Assembly: GCA_026415275.1 (NCBI GenBank)
Contig: JAOAHK010000052.1
Span: 1-9,963 of the forward strand
DNA: 9,963 nt
Source of the DNA: Anaerolineales bacterium
GTDB lineage: Bacteria > Chloroflexota > Anaerolineae > Anaerolineales > UBA4823
Direction of reading: 5' to 3'
Below, piece by piece: positions 1 through 7,305 of the stretch. The position numbers and the translations under genes are program-made. The stretch's first letter is position 1. Each line of letters opens with the position of its first letter. The notes under the pieces are model-generated. The model was not told the DNA's origin and did not search any database. It saw only the letters and a program-made list of their open reading frames with translations.

Positions 1-665
1 CCCCAAAAGTGCAAACCATCTTCATAACCCACTCGGTTGGCATGGGCAACAAACGCTGTGAAAAGATTGGCATACGCCTGCACCAGTTGCTCAACCCAGC
101 GTGCTGATTCCAACTTTGGTGCAGCGCTCAACCCCCGCCCAGGCGAGGCGGACATAAACAGAAAAATGTCTGCACCATCTAACCAGAGCAAATAAGGGGG
201 TGAAGCATGCCAGAAATCCTCGCAGATCAACATGCCCACCCTTCCAAAGCGGGTATCAAAGGCAGAAATCGAGTCACCCCAAGCAAAGAAACGCCCCTCA
301 TCGAACAACCCGTAGGTCGGCAGATAGAGTTTATGATGAACGTGGAGCACCTCACCACGCGAAAGATAAGCCGCGGCGATAAAAAAGCGGCGCCGGTTGT
401 CCTCCTCGACAAATCCAACCGTCAGATCAATCGCTTGGCTGGCTTCCAATAGTTGACCAAAGACAGGATCATTCTTTTGAGGGGAAAGGGCAACGGTAGA
501 AACTAAATCCTGCAAGACATAACCCGTGAGCGAAAGTTCGGGGAAAATGACCAAGTCGGCGCCTTGTTGTTTCGCCTCCTCGATCAAAGAGAGATGTTTT
601 TTTAGATTTTGGGAGACACCTCCCAACGTGGTGTTGATTTGTGCTAAAGCCACTTTGATTCTCAT
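1..665 (-). CDS. Nitrilase-superfamily carbon-nitrogen hydrolase, NAD+ synthetase glutaminase-like (3' end outside window)
   Basis: The reverse strand is open from the ATG at 665 to the left edge, giving 221 codons; the 3' end is missing. The fold is a carbon-nitrogen hydrolase, which hydrolyses amides or nitriles through a Glu-Lys-Cys triad. All three residues are present in typical contexts: Glu43 in 'FPELSLTGY', Lys112 in 'HHKLYLPTYGLFDEGRFF' and Cys148 in 'LICEDFWH'. The 'LTGY..QDL', 'LPTYGLFDEGRFF' and 'LICEDFW' blocks resemble the N-terminal glutaminase domain of glutamine-dependent NAD+ synthetase more than generic omega-amidases. It may therefore supply ammonia for NAD+ synthesis, either as a separate subunit or fused to a synthetase domain beyond the edge. 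No signal peptide is seen, so it is probably cytosolic. There is no Shine-Dalgarno sequence before the ATG, but an extended -10 box lies 7 nt upstream. The family call is secure; the exact substrate is inference. Confidence 0.88.
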   Translation of the reverse strand, partial: MRIKVALAQINTTLGGVSQNLKKHLSLIEEAKQQGADLVIFPELSLTGYVLQDLVSTVALSPQKNDPVFGQLLEASQAIDLTVGFVEEDNRRRFFIAAAYLSRGEVLHVHHKLYLPTYGLFDEGRFFAWGDSISAFDTRFGRVGMLICEDFWHASPPYLLWLDGADIFLFMSASPGRGLSAAPKLESARWVEQLVQAYANLFTAFVAHANRVGYEDGLHFW

Positions 666-1072
666 GTTTTTAATCATACCATAGGAGCAAGCATCCTTGT
701 CGGCGCAACCCTTTAGCTATCAACATCATCCACAGATGAAGCAGATATAACAACTAGCTAATCGAGACAATTTACAGGGCAATGTGGGATTATTACTCCC
801 TCCTATCAATTATTCAGTCCAACTTCTTCAATAGGATTTTTATGTCAGGGGAGGAGATTGCAATTTTGTGCCCAGCCGTTATTTTTAATCCCACCTGACT
901 ACACCAATGACCTGTTACCGCTTAATCTATCCTTAGTTATTCCCTGCCCATAAGAAAATAAACGATAACATCGCCTTAACAAGGAGTTTAAGAACATACG
1001 ATAAAATGCAATAGCTAACCATATCTCATCAATAGAATATTTTGCAATTATTATTGTATTATTGGGTTGCAA
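666..1072. other. AT-rich divergent intergenic region with nested inverted repeats
   Basis: About 400 bp separate the divergent nitrilase-like and HD-GYP genes, and I see no convincing ORF here. A perfect 9-bp inverted repeat, GTGGGATTA (784-792) and TAATCCCAC (886-894), encloses a smaller hairpin, TCCTAT (801-806) with ATAGGA (831-836). GTCAGG (844-849) and CCTGAC (894-899) could pair as a competing arm. The stretch must hold the promoter of the HD-GYP gene; TATTAT at 1057-1062 is a possible -10 box 10 nt before the ATG. I recognise no riboswitch family; in particular, I do not see the conserved elements of the c-di-GMP riboswitch. Confidence 0.45.
673..681 (-). promoter_or_regulatory. Extended -10 promoter, leaderless-type, for the nitrilase-like gene
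   Basis: The reverse strand reads TGGTATGAT, which is a TGN extended -10 motif joined to TATGAT. It ends 7 nt before the ATG at 665, so transcription would start at or within a base or two of the start codon. No purine-rich ribosome binding site lies between the box and the ATG, which fits a leaderless mRNA. A good -35 box is not evident at 17 bp spacing. This is a motif-based prediction. Confidence 0.4.
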
Positions 1073-2704
1073 ATGCCAACTTCATCCAAGCCGTTTTCCA
1101 TCACCGACTCTTTGCTTTTTAAGGTAGCTGTACCCGTATTAATCTTCATGCTGATTTCAACGCTCTTGCTTGGCGCCTATCTAAGAGTCAGTATTTTCAC
1201 CACCATAGATACTCTGATCAGCGAGGAAGTTAAGACGGATGTTGACAACCTCAGGCTACTCCTCTCCAATCGTCTTCAGCAGGTCAAAAGGGCAGCGGAC
1301 ACGATTGCCAATGATCAAGAAATTCTCACTGCTTTGGCAGGGGGGCGAGACTCCCTGCTGAGGATGGATAGCCGTGCCATCGATCTTCGCAATCGCTTCG
1401 ACCTAGATGTTTTGCAAATCTTCGACCAGAATCAAATCTCAAGAACAAACATCCTTCATGCCAATCTATATCGCGTCTCAACCCTTGCCGATCGGGTTGC
1501 TCCAAATCAAGCTGATTTATTCGTCATCGAAGGCAGATTGATTTACCTCGTGCGCACTGAGACACCCACTGGAGGAATTGTTATTGTTGGCATCGACCTT
1601 TTGACCGAATTAGAACGCCTAATGAAACAACTCAAACTCAGGGATAAGATTTATATCCAACATCCATCCCTCCCTGAAAGCGCTATCCCCGCTGCAAATA
1701 ATCACTTCTTCATGGATTTTCAATTACCTGTAGGTAGTTCAAACCTGACGGTTATCCTCTCGCGAAACATCGACACCTATTATCAGATTTATGAAAAGGC
1801 ACAAAATGTTGTCATATCCGGTGTTTTGTTAATCTCCTTGATTATTTTTATCTTATCTCTGTTTATCGTGGTTACCATTGTTCAGCCGCTGCGTAAACTC
1901 TCTCACGCCGCTCAGGAACTTGCCACTGCGGATTTCTCTCAACCCTATCAACCACGCAAATACCTTAATTCCAACCACAGCCTTTTGCGCATTGGCAAGG
2001 GTGATGAAATCGGACAGTTGGTCGAGTCTTTTGCCCGCATGGAACAGGAGTTACACCATGTCTACTCCGAGTTAATTCGCGATCTAGAGAGAGCAAATCA
2101 AGACGTCATTGAATCTTACGAAGCCACCCTGCAAAGCTGGGCAAATGCCTTAGACTTGCGCGACCATGGCACAGAACGCCATACCAGCCGCGTAGCGGAA
2201 TTAGCCCAAGAATTTGCTCGATACTTAGGTCTGTCTGAGGAAGAAATTGTTGCCCTGAAACGCGGCGCTTTGCTCCATGACGTTGGGAAAATGGTGATCT
2301 CTGACCGCATCCTCAACAAGAAAACACCTTTGACCGATGAAGAATGGCTGACCATCAAACAACATCCTCTGTATGGCTATGTCATGTTGCGTCCAATCGA
2401 ATATCTCAAAGATTCGTTAGAAGTCATCTACTGCCATCACGAAAAATGGGATGGCTCAGGCTACCCGCAAGGTTTGAAGGGGGCAGATATCCCTCTTAAG
2501 GCACGCATTTTTAGTGTGATTGATGTCTTCGATGCGTTGATTACCGAAAGGCCTTACCGGGAGGCTTGGGGATATGAAGATGCCATTGAGCATATTCGCT
2601 CTAGATCAGGCACAGACTTCGACCCAACCATTGTCGAAAAATTCCTTGTCTGGATTGAAACTCATCAATCACGACTCATAGAGAAGTATTACCAAAAATC
2701 TTAA
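1073..2704 (+). CDS. Membrane-anchored HAMP/HD-GYP cyclic-di-GMP phosphodiesterase
   Basis: This 543-residue signalling enzyme is expected to hydrolyse c-di-GMP on the cytoplasmic side in response to an extracytoplasmic signal. One membrane segment lies at about residues 15-37, followed by an extracytoplasmic sensor region of about 205 residues with no recognised fold. A second segment lies at about 246-270, then a HAMP-type linker at about 270-334 that includes 'GDEIGQLVESFARMEQEL', a helical connector, and HD-GYP at about 350-530. The HD-GYP metal and catalytic signature is intact: His370 in 'RHTSRV', His402-Asp403 in 'LLHDVGK', His431 in 'KQHPLYGY', His455-His456 in 'CHHEKWDGSGYP', and the 'FDALITERPYR' block. 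There is no GGDEF domain, so it should act only as a phosphodiesterase. I chose the ATG at 1073; an in-frame TTG two codons upstream (1067) is possible. The Shine-Dalgarno signal is weak for both. The PstS-like gene follows 58 bp downstream and is probably co-transcribed. Confidence 0.93.
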   Translation: MPTSSKPFSITDSLLFKVAVPVLIFMLISTLLLGAYLRVSIFTTIDTLISEEVKTDVDNLRLLLSNRLQQVKRAADTIANDQEILTALAGGRDSLLRMDSRAIDLRNRFDLDVLQIFDQNQISRTNILHANLYRVSTLADRVAPNQADLFVIEGRLIYLVRTETPTGGIVIVGIDLLTELERLMKQLKLRDKIYIQHPSLPESAIPAANNHFFMDFQLPVGSSNLTVILSRNIDTYYQIYEKAQNVVISGVLLISLIIFILSLFIVVTIVQPLRKLSHAAQELATADFSQPYQPRKYLNSNHSLLRIGKGDEIGQLVESFARMEQELHHVYSELIRDLERANQDVIESYEATLQSWANALDLRDHGTERHTSRVAELAQEFARYLGLSEEEIVALKRGALLHDVGKMVISDRILNKKTPLTDEEWLTIKQHPLYGYVMLRPIEYLKDSLEVIYCHHEKWDGSGYPQGLKGADIPLKARIFSVIDVFDALITERPYREAWGYEDAIEHIRSRSGTDFDPTIVEKFLVWIETHQSRLIEKYYQKS

Positions 2705-2750
2705 CGAATCAAGTTGGAAAAGTTTCAGCACAAACATATCGTTAGGAGTT

Positions 2751-2756
2751 AGGAGG
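2751..2756 (+). promoter_or_regulatory. Strong ribosome binding site of the PstS-like gene
   Basis: AGGAGG lies 6 nt before the ATG at 2763 and is the clearest Shine-Dalgarno sequence of the main genes in the window. Just upstream, an inverted repeat TAACGA (2702-2707) and TCGTTA (2739-2744) spans the HD-GYP stop codon and could form a hairpin in the intercistronic RNA. No promoter is obvious in the 58-bp gap, which supports read-through from the HD-GYP gene. Confidence 0.7.
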
Positions 2757-2762
2757 AAGTCG

Positions 2763-3599
2763 ATGTCAAACAAAAAGATTTTGATCTTGCTTATCGGGCT
2801 GAGCCTTGTTTTCGCTTCTTGTCAAACCATGCGTACTACTCCCACAGAACCTACCCCAACCCCACTCGCTGGCAGAATCACCGTAGCTGGTTCAACCACC
2901 ATGCAACCCTTGGTTGGCAAACTGAGTGAGGTCTTTATGCAAAAACACCCTCTAGTTCAAATGGAAGTTGCTGCTGGCGGATCGGTGGTTGGCATTCGGG
3001 CAGTGCATGAAGGAACTGCCGATATTGGCATGGCTTCGCGTGCATTGACCGAGGAAGAAGCCAAAGGGGTCAACGTCTACACCGTTGGTCTGGACGCTCT
3101 TGCCATTATTGTGAACAGAGAAAATCCGGTCAACGCGCTTTCCTTACAACAATTGCAGGATATCTATTTTGGTAAAATCACCAATTGGAAAGAGCTTGGC
3201 GGCGAGGATTTGGAAATCATTCCTGTCCAGAGAGAGATCTCTTCTGGAACGCGGGGAGCTTTCGATGAAATCGTCTTAGAAAAACAAGAAGCCTCTGCGC
3301 CTAAGTTGGTCACCGTAATCACCGCTGGCGATGTGGCTGCTACGGTTGCCCAAATGAAAGGGGCAATCGGCTACGTTGGCTTTGGAAACTTGGAGTCCCA
3401 CCTAAAGGTACTGGAGATCGATGGGGTAGTAGCTTCTCCCGAAACCATCAAAGCCGGCCGCTATCGGCTGTACCGACCGCTTTCTTTGCTCACTGGTCCG
3501 CTATCCCAACCCATTGCGCAAGTGTTCATTGAATTCGTCCTAAGCTATGAAGGTGAAAAGGCAATTGAGGAATTTGGTTGGATCCCAGTCAAAAAGTAG
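2763..3599 (+). CDS. PstS-like phosphate/anion-binding lipoprotein
   Basis: This 278-residue exported solute-binding protein belongs to the PstS-like periplasmic-binding group. The N-terminus is a lipoprotein signal: basic residues, a hydrophobic core, then 'LVFASC' with the lipidated Cys at residue 20. A Thr/Pro-rich linker (about 25-34) follows. Ligand-loop motifs typical of the family are visible: 'VAGSTTMQPL' (41-50), 'AGGSVVGIRA' (71-80), 'TADIGMASR' (85-93) and 'SSGTRGAFDEI' (160-170). 'SLQQLQDIYFGKITNWKELGG' (127-147) is also diagnostic. In phosphate transport such a protein delivers phosphate to PstC/PstA, but no pstC, pstA, pstB or phoU follows; the next gene is convergent. It may therefore serve a distant transporter or act as a receptor for the HD-GYP protein encoded just upstream. 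Phosphate as ligand is the family expectation and is not shown here. Confidence 0.9.
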   Translation: MSNKKILILLIGLSLVFASCQTMRTTPTEPTPTPLAGRITVAGSTTMQPLVGKLSEVFMQKHPLVQMEVAAGGSVVGIRAVHEGTADIGMASRALTEEEAKGVNVYTVGLDALAIIVNRENPVNALSLQQLQDIYFGKITNWKELGGEDLEIIPVQREISSGTRGAFDEIVLEKQEASAPKLVTVITAGDVAATVAQMKGAIGYVGFGNLESHLKVLEIDGVVASPETIKAGRYRLYRPLSLLTGPLSQPIAQVFIEFVLSYEGEKAIEEFGWIPVKK

Positions 3600-3612
3600 C
3601 AGATTTTCATCC

Positions 3613-3640
3613 TCCCGCAGGTTCCTTAGAACCTGCGGGA
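3613..3640. terminator. Perfect 12-bp hairpin between convergent genes, probable bidirectional terminator
   Basis: TCCCGCAGGTTC (3613-3624) and GAACCTGCGGGA (3629-3640) pair perfectly around the 4-nt loop CTTA. The hairpin lies 13 bp after the stop codon of the PstS-like gene and 20 bp after that of the convergent glycosidase-like gene. A terminator for both is the natural reading. Neither strand has the run of T residues expected of a classical intrinsic terminator, so it could instead protect 3' ends or be a copy of a dispersed palindromic repeat. Confidence 0.6.
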
Positions 3641-3660
3641 AGTTCAATGCCCTGAAAGAC

Positions 3661-5889
3661 TCAACGCTTTGCACACAACGGCAGATAGAGTTGATAATCA
3701 AGCTGTAAGGAGGAGAAGATCTGCAACTCAAAGAATTGCTCTGTAACTCCTCCTTTGTTATCCCGCGCTTGAATGGTTACAGGAAACGTACCGCCTTGAA
3801 GCGGGGTACCCTTGACGAAGCCTGTTTTTGAGTCAATTTGCAGCCAATAAGGGCTCTGGGATAAGGAATAGGTGATCTCATCCCCATTGGCATCCCAGGC
3901 GTTGACGTTATATCCATAAGGGATGCCAAAAGCCCCGTAGTTTGTGCGCGGCGAGGAAAGAATTTGAGGTGGGACATTTTGGTTGGCAGCTACGACATTG
4001 ATCTCAAAGGTCTGAGTAGCAGTTCTCCCTTGAGAGTCTCTGGCTTGCACCGTAACCGGGTATTTTCCCGGCGTGTTTGGTTGCCAAGTTAGGCGCCCAC
4101 TGCGGTCATCGATAGTCATCCCACTCGGCCTCTGCAAAAGACTATAGGTCAAGGGAATCAACGCGTTGGGCTGCCCGGTTGGATCTGAATCGTATGCTTG
4201 AGCCATATATGTATAGCGGCGACCGACTACGGCGCTCTGGATTGGTTTGGTCACAAAGTAAGGGGCATCGCTTTGATTATCCCCAAATGAGATATTTGGG
4301 TAATTTGTAAAACCGCGCACAAATTGCGGCTCATAGGAAACGCGAAATTTCACTTTGCCATCCTTTGCTTGCAGAGGATAGCCATTGCCCAAAGGATCAA
4401 AAAGCCAAACCGAGCTCTCGCCAATCTGCAAGGTTGCTTCAGCCTCGCGATTGGATTCGTTGCTCCAGATGACCAATATTTTTTCTAAGCCATTCTGATA
4501 CCAATGCCCTTCGATGTAAGAAGGTTCACCATTAAGTGGACTGAGATAGGTTGCGGTTTGTAACTGATCGGCAAAAGCCCGCACGGCTAAGGCTCGTTCT
4601 GTGAGCCTGCGCTTTAGCCCTCCTTCGCCCTCTAAAAGGGTCTGATCGTAGTTATAACTGAAAAAGAACACTTTTTGAGCGCCAACTGCCTGATTACCCA
4701 CAATCGTTTTTGCGGGAGAAAGAAAGGGCACAACATCCCCGCCGCGGAAATAACTGGTTTCATTTGGCTGCCAATGCAACCCACCCACCAGAGGTGAGAG
4801 TGCCTCGGTGTTCCAGATTGGTTTGGACACTCCATACTCTCCCATCACACGACGATAGGTATGGATGCTGCCACAACAGCCATCGGGAGAAAGATTGTCC
4901 CCATCACCTTCTTCTAAGTAATGAACCGAGAGGACATCGAATAAACGAAACGATGGATCCGCCTGTTGTGCGGCGAGCATTTGGCGCAGCACTTGCGAGT
5001 CGCCTTGATACAGGTCGGCCGCCAAAATCTTTGCCTGCGGATCAACCCCGCGCACCACCTGAGTGACATTGCGTAAGAACGTGACGTACACATCGGCATC
5101 ACACGGTTGCCACCAGCCACACCCGTCGATCTCATTGCCCACAATCCAATAGCGTACCTTACCATTGTAGGTCTGCGCCACACTGCGCAAATTTTGATAG
5201 AACGCGCTATTGAGATTATTCCAACCCGCGGGCGCGCCACCAATGAGCTTAAGGATCGGGGTTACGTCATTTGCCAAAGCGCGATCGACAAAATTCTTCA
5301 CCTCAGGGTCAAGCGCATAAAGGACGCTTGAGGCGCTGTCAACGGGAATGTCAAAATGCACCCATTTAATTCCCAGTAAACCGAGCTGGGCTGCAAAATC
5401 GGGATATGAATCGATGGCAATGATAAAGCCCAGCGGTGAGGCGTTGTGCTCACTCAAATGCAGGATCGGATCCACTAAGCCTATTCTCAGGTCAGACACC
5501 TCACCGAGATTGGTCGTTATATCCAAGCGATAAAGACCATAGCGGGTTAGGGCATCAGTGGGCAAAAGTAGCCATGAGCCACTCGGTTGAGCTGGCACAA
5601 CGAATCCTTCCCCCTCATATACAGCACCATTAACCGTCCAATCGGCGTCGCCGTATGCATCGGTCAAACGATAGCGCACGGAGCTAGGGTTGGAGGAAGA
5701 ATAGAGTCGAATTGGGTCTCCCAAGATAAACACCCCCCCGTTGGGTAAAGGGTCAGCGACAAAATTTATGTTTTCTTGGGATTGGGCATGTGCAAACCTC
5801 GGTGGCGAACAAAAAAAGTATATCCCCACGATAAAACTCACTAAAATTACCAGCGATAAATGAACCAAATAGATGCGCCGACCGACCAT
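3661..5889 (-). CDS. Exported clan GH-A-like glycoside hydrolase with two putative-Ig domains
   Basis: The protein has 742 residues. A hydrophobic segment at about 9-27 followed by 'AHA|QSQ' (33-38) looks like a signal peptide. A small beta domain (about 45-140) precedes a TIM-barrel-like region (about 150-445). There 'WIVGNEID' places the likely acid/base Glu253, and 'PIWNTEA' the likely nucleophile Glu362, as in clan GH-A families such as GH5, GH39 and GH42. A beta-sandwich region (about 460-530) follows, then two He_PIG/cadherin-like repeats, about 543-633 and 638-725, with 'SGRLTWQPNTPGKYPVTVQARD' -type and 'TGFVKGTPLQGGTFPVTIQARD' -type cores. The protein ends in 'YLPLCAKR'. Cysteines cluster at 'GCGWWQPC' and 'GCCGS', which could form disulfides outside the cell. 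Substrate and exact GH family are unknown; it may be catalytically divergent. The start codon is preceded by only a weak GAGAG and by TATAAT 9 nt upstream. Confidence 0.82.
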   Translation of the reverse strand: MVGRRIYLVHLSLVILVSFIVGIYFFCSPPRFAHAQSQENINFVADPLPNGGVFILGDPIRLYSSSNPSSVRYRLTDAYGDADWTVNGAVYEGEGFVVPAQPSGSWLLLPTDALTRYGLYRLDITTNLGEVSDLRIGLVDPILHLSEHNASPLGFIIAIDSYPDFAAQLGLLGIKWVHFDIPVDSASSVLYALDPEVKNFVDRALANDVTPILKLIGGAPAGWNNLNSAFYQNLRSVAQTYNGKVRYWIVGNEIDGCGWWQPCDADVYVTFLRNVTQVVRGVDPQAKILAADLYQGDSQVLRQMLAAQQADPSFRLFDVLSVHYLEEGDGDNLSPDGCCGSIHTYRRVMGEYGVSKPIWNTEALSPLVGGLHWQPNETSYFRGGDVVPFLSPAKTIVGNQAVGAQKVFFFSYNYDQTLLEGEGGLKRRLTERALAVRAFADQLQTATYLSPLNGEPSYIEGHWYQNGLEKILVIWSNESNREAEATLQIGESSVWLFDPLGNGYPLQAKDGKVKFRVSYEPQFVRGFTNYPNISFGDNQSDAPYFVTKPIQSAVVGRRYTYMAQAYDSDPTGQPNALIPLTYSLLQRPSGMTIDDRSGRLTWQPNTPGKYPVTVQARDSQGRTATQTFEINVVAANQNVPPQILSSPRTNYGAFGIPYGYNVNAWDANGDEITYSLSQSPYWLQIDSKTGFVKGTPLQGGTFPVTIQARDNKGGVTEQFFELQIFSSLQLDYQLYLPLCAKR

Positions 5890-5898
5890 TCTCTCAAA

Positions 5899-5904
5899 AT
5901 TATA
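5899..5904 (-). promoter_or_regulatory. Consensus -10 box TATAAT for the glycosidase-like gene
   Basis: The reverse strand carries a perfect TATAAT ending 9 nt before the ATG at 5889. A transcript starting at the usual distance would have a leader of only about 2-3 nt, so the mRNA would be nearly leaderless and the GAGAG between box and ATG would largely be lost. No good -35 box is present at the standard spacing. Confidence 0.4.
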
Positions 5905-6081
5905 CGGAAGAGTTGGCGAATTTTAGATTACAATCTTTTTAGATTTTTGTTAAGGTCAGGTAAACTTTATGAAAAAAGTCGAGTTTATCACCCATCCGCA
6001 GGTGGCATACTGTGCTATGAGAGAGTAATAAAGAAAATTATAAGAAGATCACCCTGACGATTTTCAATCCGATAGGGAACA

Positions 6082-7305
6082 ATGCGCTCCAGATCACATC
6101 TAATCGTTGCTATCCTTTGTAGTCTAGCATTCTTTGCATACCTCTTCCTCCGTTACGGGTATGAAGAGACATGGCAATTGTGGAACATTCCCACCATGAC
6201 ACCCCATTTTGCTGATCTGCGCATTGTCACCGGACTTTCCGTCACAATAGCGCAAGGATATGATCCCATGCTCCACAATCCGGGCGACCCCTGGCAGCGT
6301 CCCTTTAACTATCCACCGATTTGGAAGATCCTACCACTTATCGGAATCAAACCCGAGCATACAACCCTGATTGGTCTTTTGTTCATTGGATTGTTTTTGA
6401 TTGGCCTTTGCCTGCCGTTTTCTGAGCTTTCTTGGGCTGAAACAGGTCTTTTGATGGCTGGCGTGCTCTCACCTGCTGTCTTGTTGGGCATTGAGCGGGC
6501 AAACGCCGATTTGTTGATCTTCTTTTTGATAGCTTTTGCAATCTGGGTCATCGAAAAATCTGCTCTTTGGACGGCGATCGTTATTCAAACGGCTGTTCTG
6601 CTAAAACTCTTTCCTATATTCTGTATCTCTGTCCTTTTGCGCGTAAAGAAAAGAACCTTTCTGTTACTCACTGCCCTAATTTTGGGAATTTCTGGGCTTT
6701 ATTTCTCGGCAAATTTCAGAGAAATGTCCCTGATATTTTCCGCAACTCAGAAATCTTATAATCTTTCCTACGGTATTAATGTGCTTCCTCAACGGTTAGA
6801 GCGATCACCCTTCGCTAACTATGCTCCTGCCTCATTGACGCTGACCAGCCTCACCGCAGCAATTTTGACCATTGTTGGCGCATGGTTTGGCAGCCGGTTT
6901 GATCTCTCTCATAGTTGCCGGAAAGCAAGCTTTCTGGATGCCTTTCGGGCAGGCAGCGCAATCTATGTGGGCACATTCTTCTTAGGAAACAATTTTGACT
7001 ATCGGCTCATGTTCTTGTTGCTCACTATCCCCCAATTAACCCACTGGTGGCAGGCAAAACCAGCTTCAATTCAAAGAACAGCACAAATAACTGGGATTGC
7101 CTTATATTTGTCCCTATGGCATCGCCTAGTCCTGCGCGGTTTGAAATGGCTTTTACCTGCAGAACTTCCGGGCTCAATCAACCGGGCGCTAGCCTTTTTC
7201 CCCGATGAGATTGCCAATTGGATTTTATTCGCTGGGATGATCGTCTTACTTGCTGCGTCTTTCCCTCGCTGGGTGTTTCTAAAAAACGAAGAGCAGACGT
7301 TCTAG
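6082..7305 (+). CDS. Polytopic GT87/DUF2029-type glycosyltransferase
   Basis: This is a 407-residue integral membrane protein with roughly ten hydrophobic segments. It matches the GT-C fold GT87 (DUF2029) family, which transfers sugars, often mannose, from polyprenyl-phosphate donors to lipid or glycan acceptors at the outer face of the membrane. Supporting features in order are: Asp45 in 'HFADLR' on the first extracytoplasmic loop, the position of the usual catalytic Asp; 'YDPMLHNPGDPWQRPFNYPPIW' -like loop (about 60-81); 'GIERANADLLIFFL' (136-149); 'AVLLKLFPIF' (171-180); and 'LGNNFDYRLMFLLLTIPQL' (301-319). Its length is normal for the family. The ATG at 6082 is preceded by a weak GGGAA. 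It is divergent from the exported glycosidase-like gene, so a shared role in cell-surface or extracellular glycan metabolism is possible but unproven. Donor and acceptor cannot be read from sequence. Confidence 0.85.
   Translation: MRSRSHLIVAILCSLAFFAYLFLRYGYEETWQLWNIPTMTPHFADLRIVTGLSVTIAQGYDPMLHNPGDPWQRPFNYPPIWKILPLIGIKPEHTTLIGLLFIGLFLIGLCLPFSELSWAETGLLMAGVLSPAVLLGIERANADLLIFFLIAFAIWVIEKSALWTAIVIQTAVLLKLFPIFCISVLLRVKKRTFLLLTALILGISGLYFSANFREMSLIFSATQKSYNLSYGINVLPQRLERSPFANYAPASLTLTSLTAAILTIVGAWFGSRFDLSHSCRKASFLDAFRAGSAIYVGTFFLGNNFDYRLMFLLLTIPQLTHWWQAKPASIQRTAQITGIALYLSLWHRLVLRGLKWLLPAELPGSINRALAFFPDEIANWILFAGMIVLLAASFPRWVFLKNEEQTF

Noticed and set aside
200..452. Overlapping open frames on both strands at the left end
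   Set aside because: They lie inside the nitrilase-like gene in other frames; the real frame runs unbroken to the left edge and carries the full catalytic triad.
700..1072. Cyclic-di-GMP (GEMM) riboswitch upstream of the HD-GYP gene
   Set aside because: It would fit the enzyme, but I see none of the conserved GEMM blocks in this stretch.
2116..2358. Reverse-strand open frame of 80 codons
   Set aside because: It is antisense to the conserved HD-GYP catalytic core and has no recognisable features.
4632..5331. Several open frames of 67-118 codons on both strands
   Set aside because: They are shadows within the glycosidase-like gene, with low-complexity or implausible composition and no start signals.
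5860..6057. Plus-strand frame of 65 codons in the divergent intergenic region
   Set aside because: It starts inside the glycosidase-like gene, has no Shine-Dalgarno sequence and crosses AT-rich DNA; no homology is recognised.
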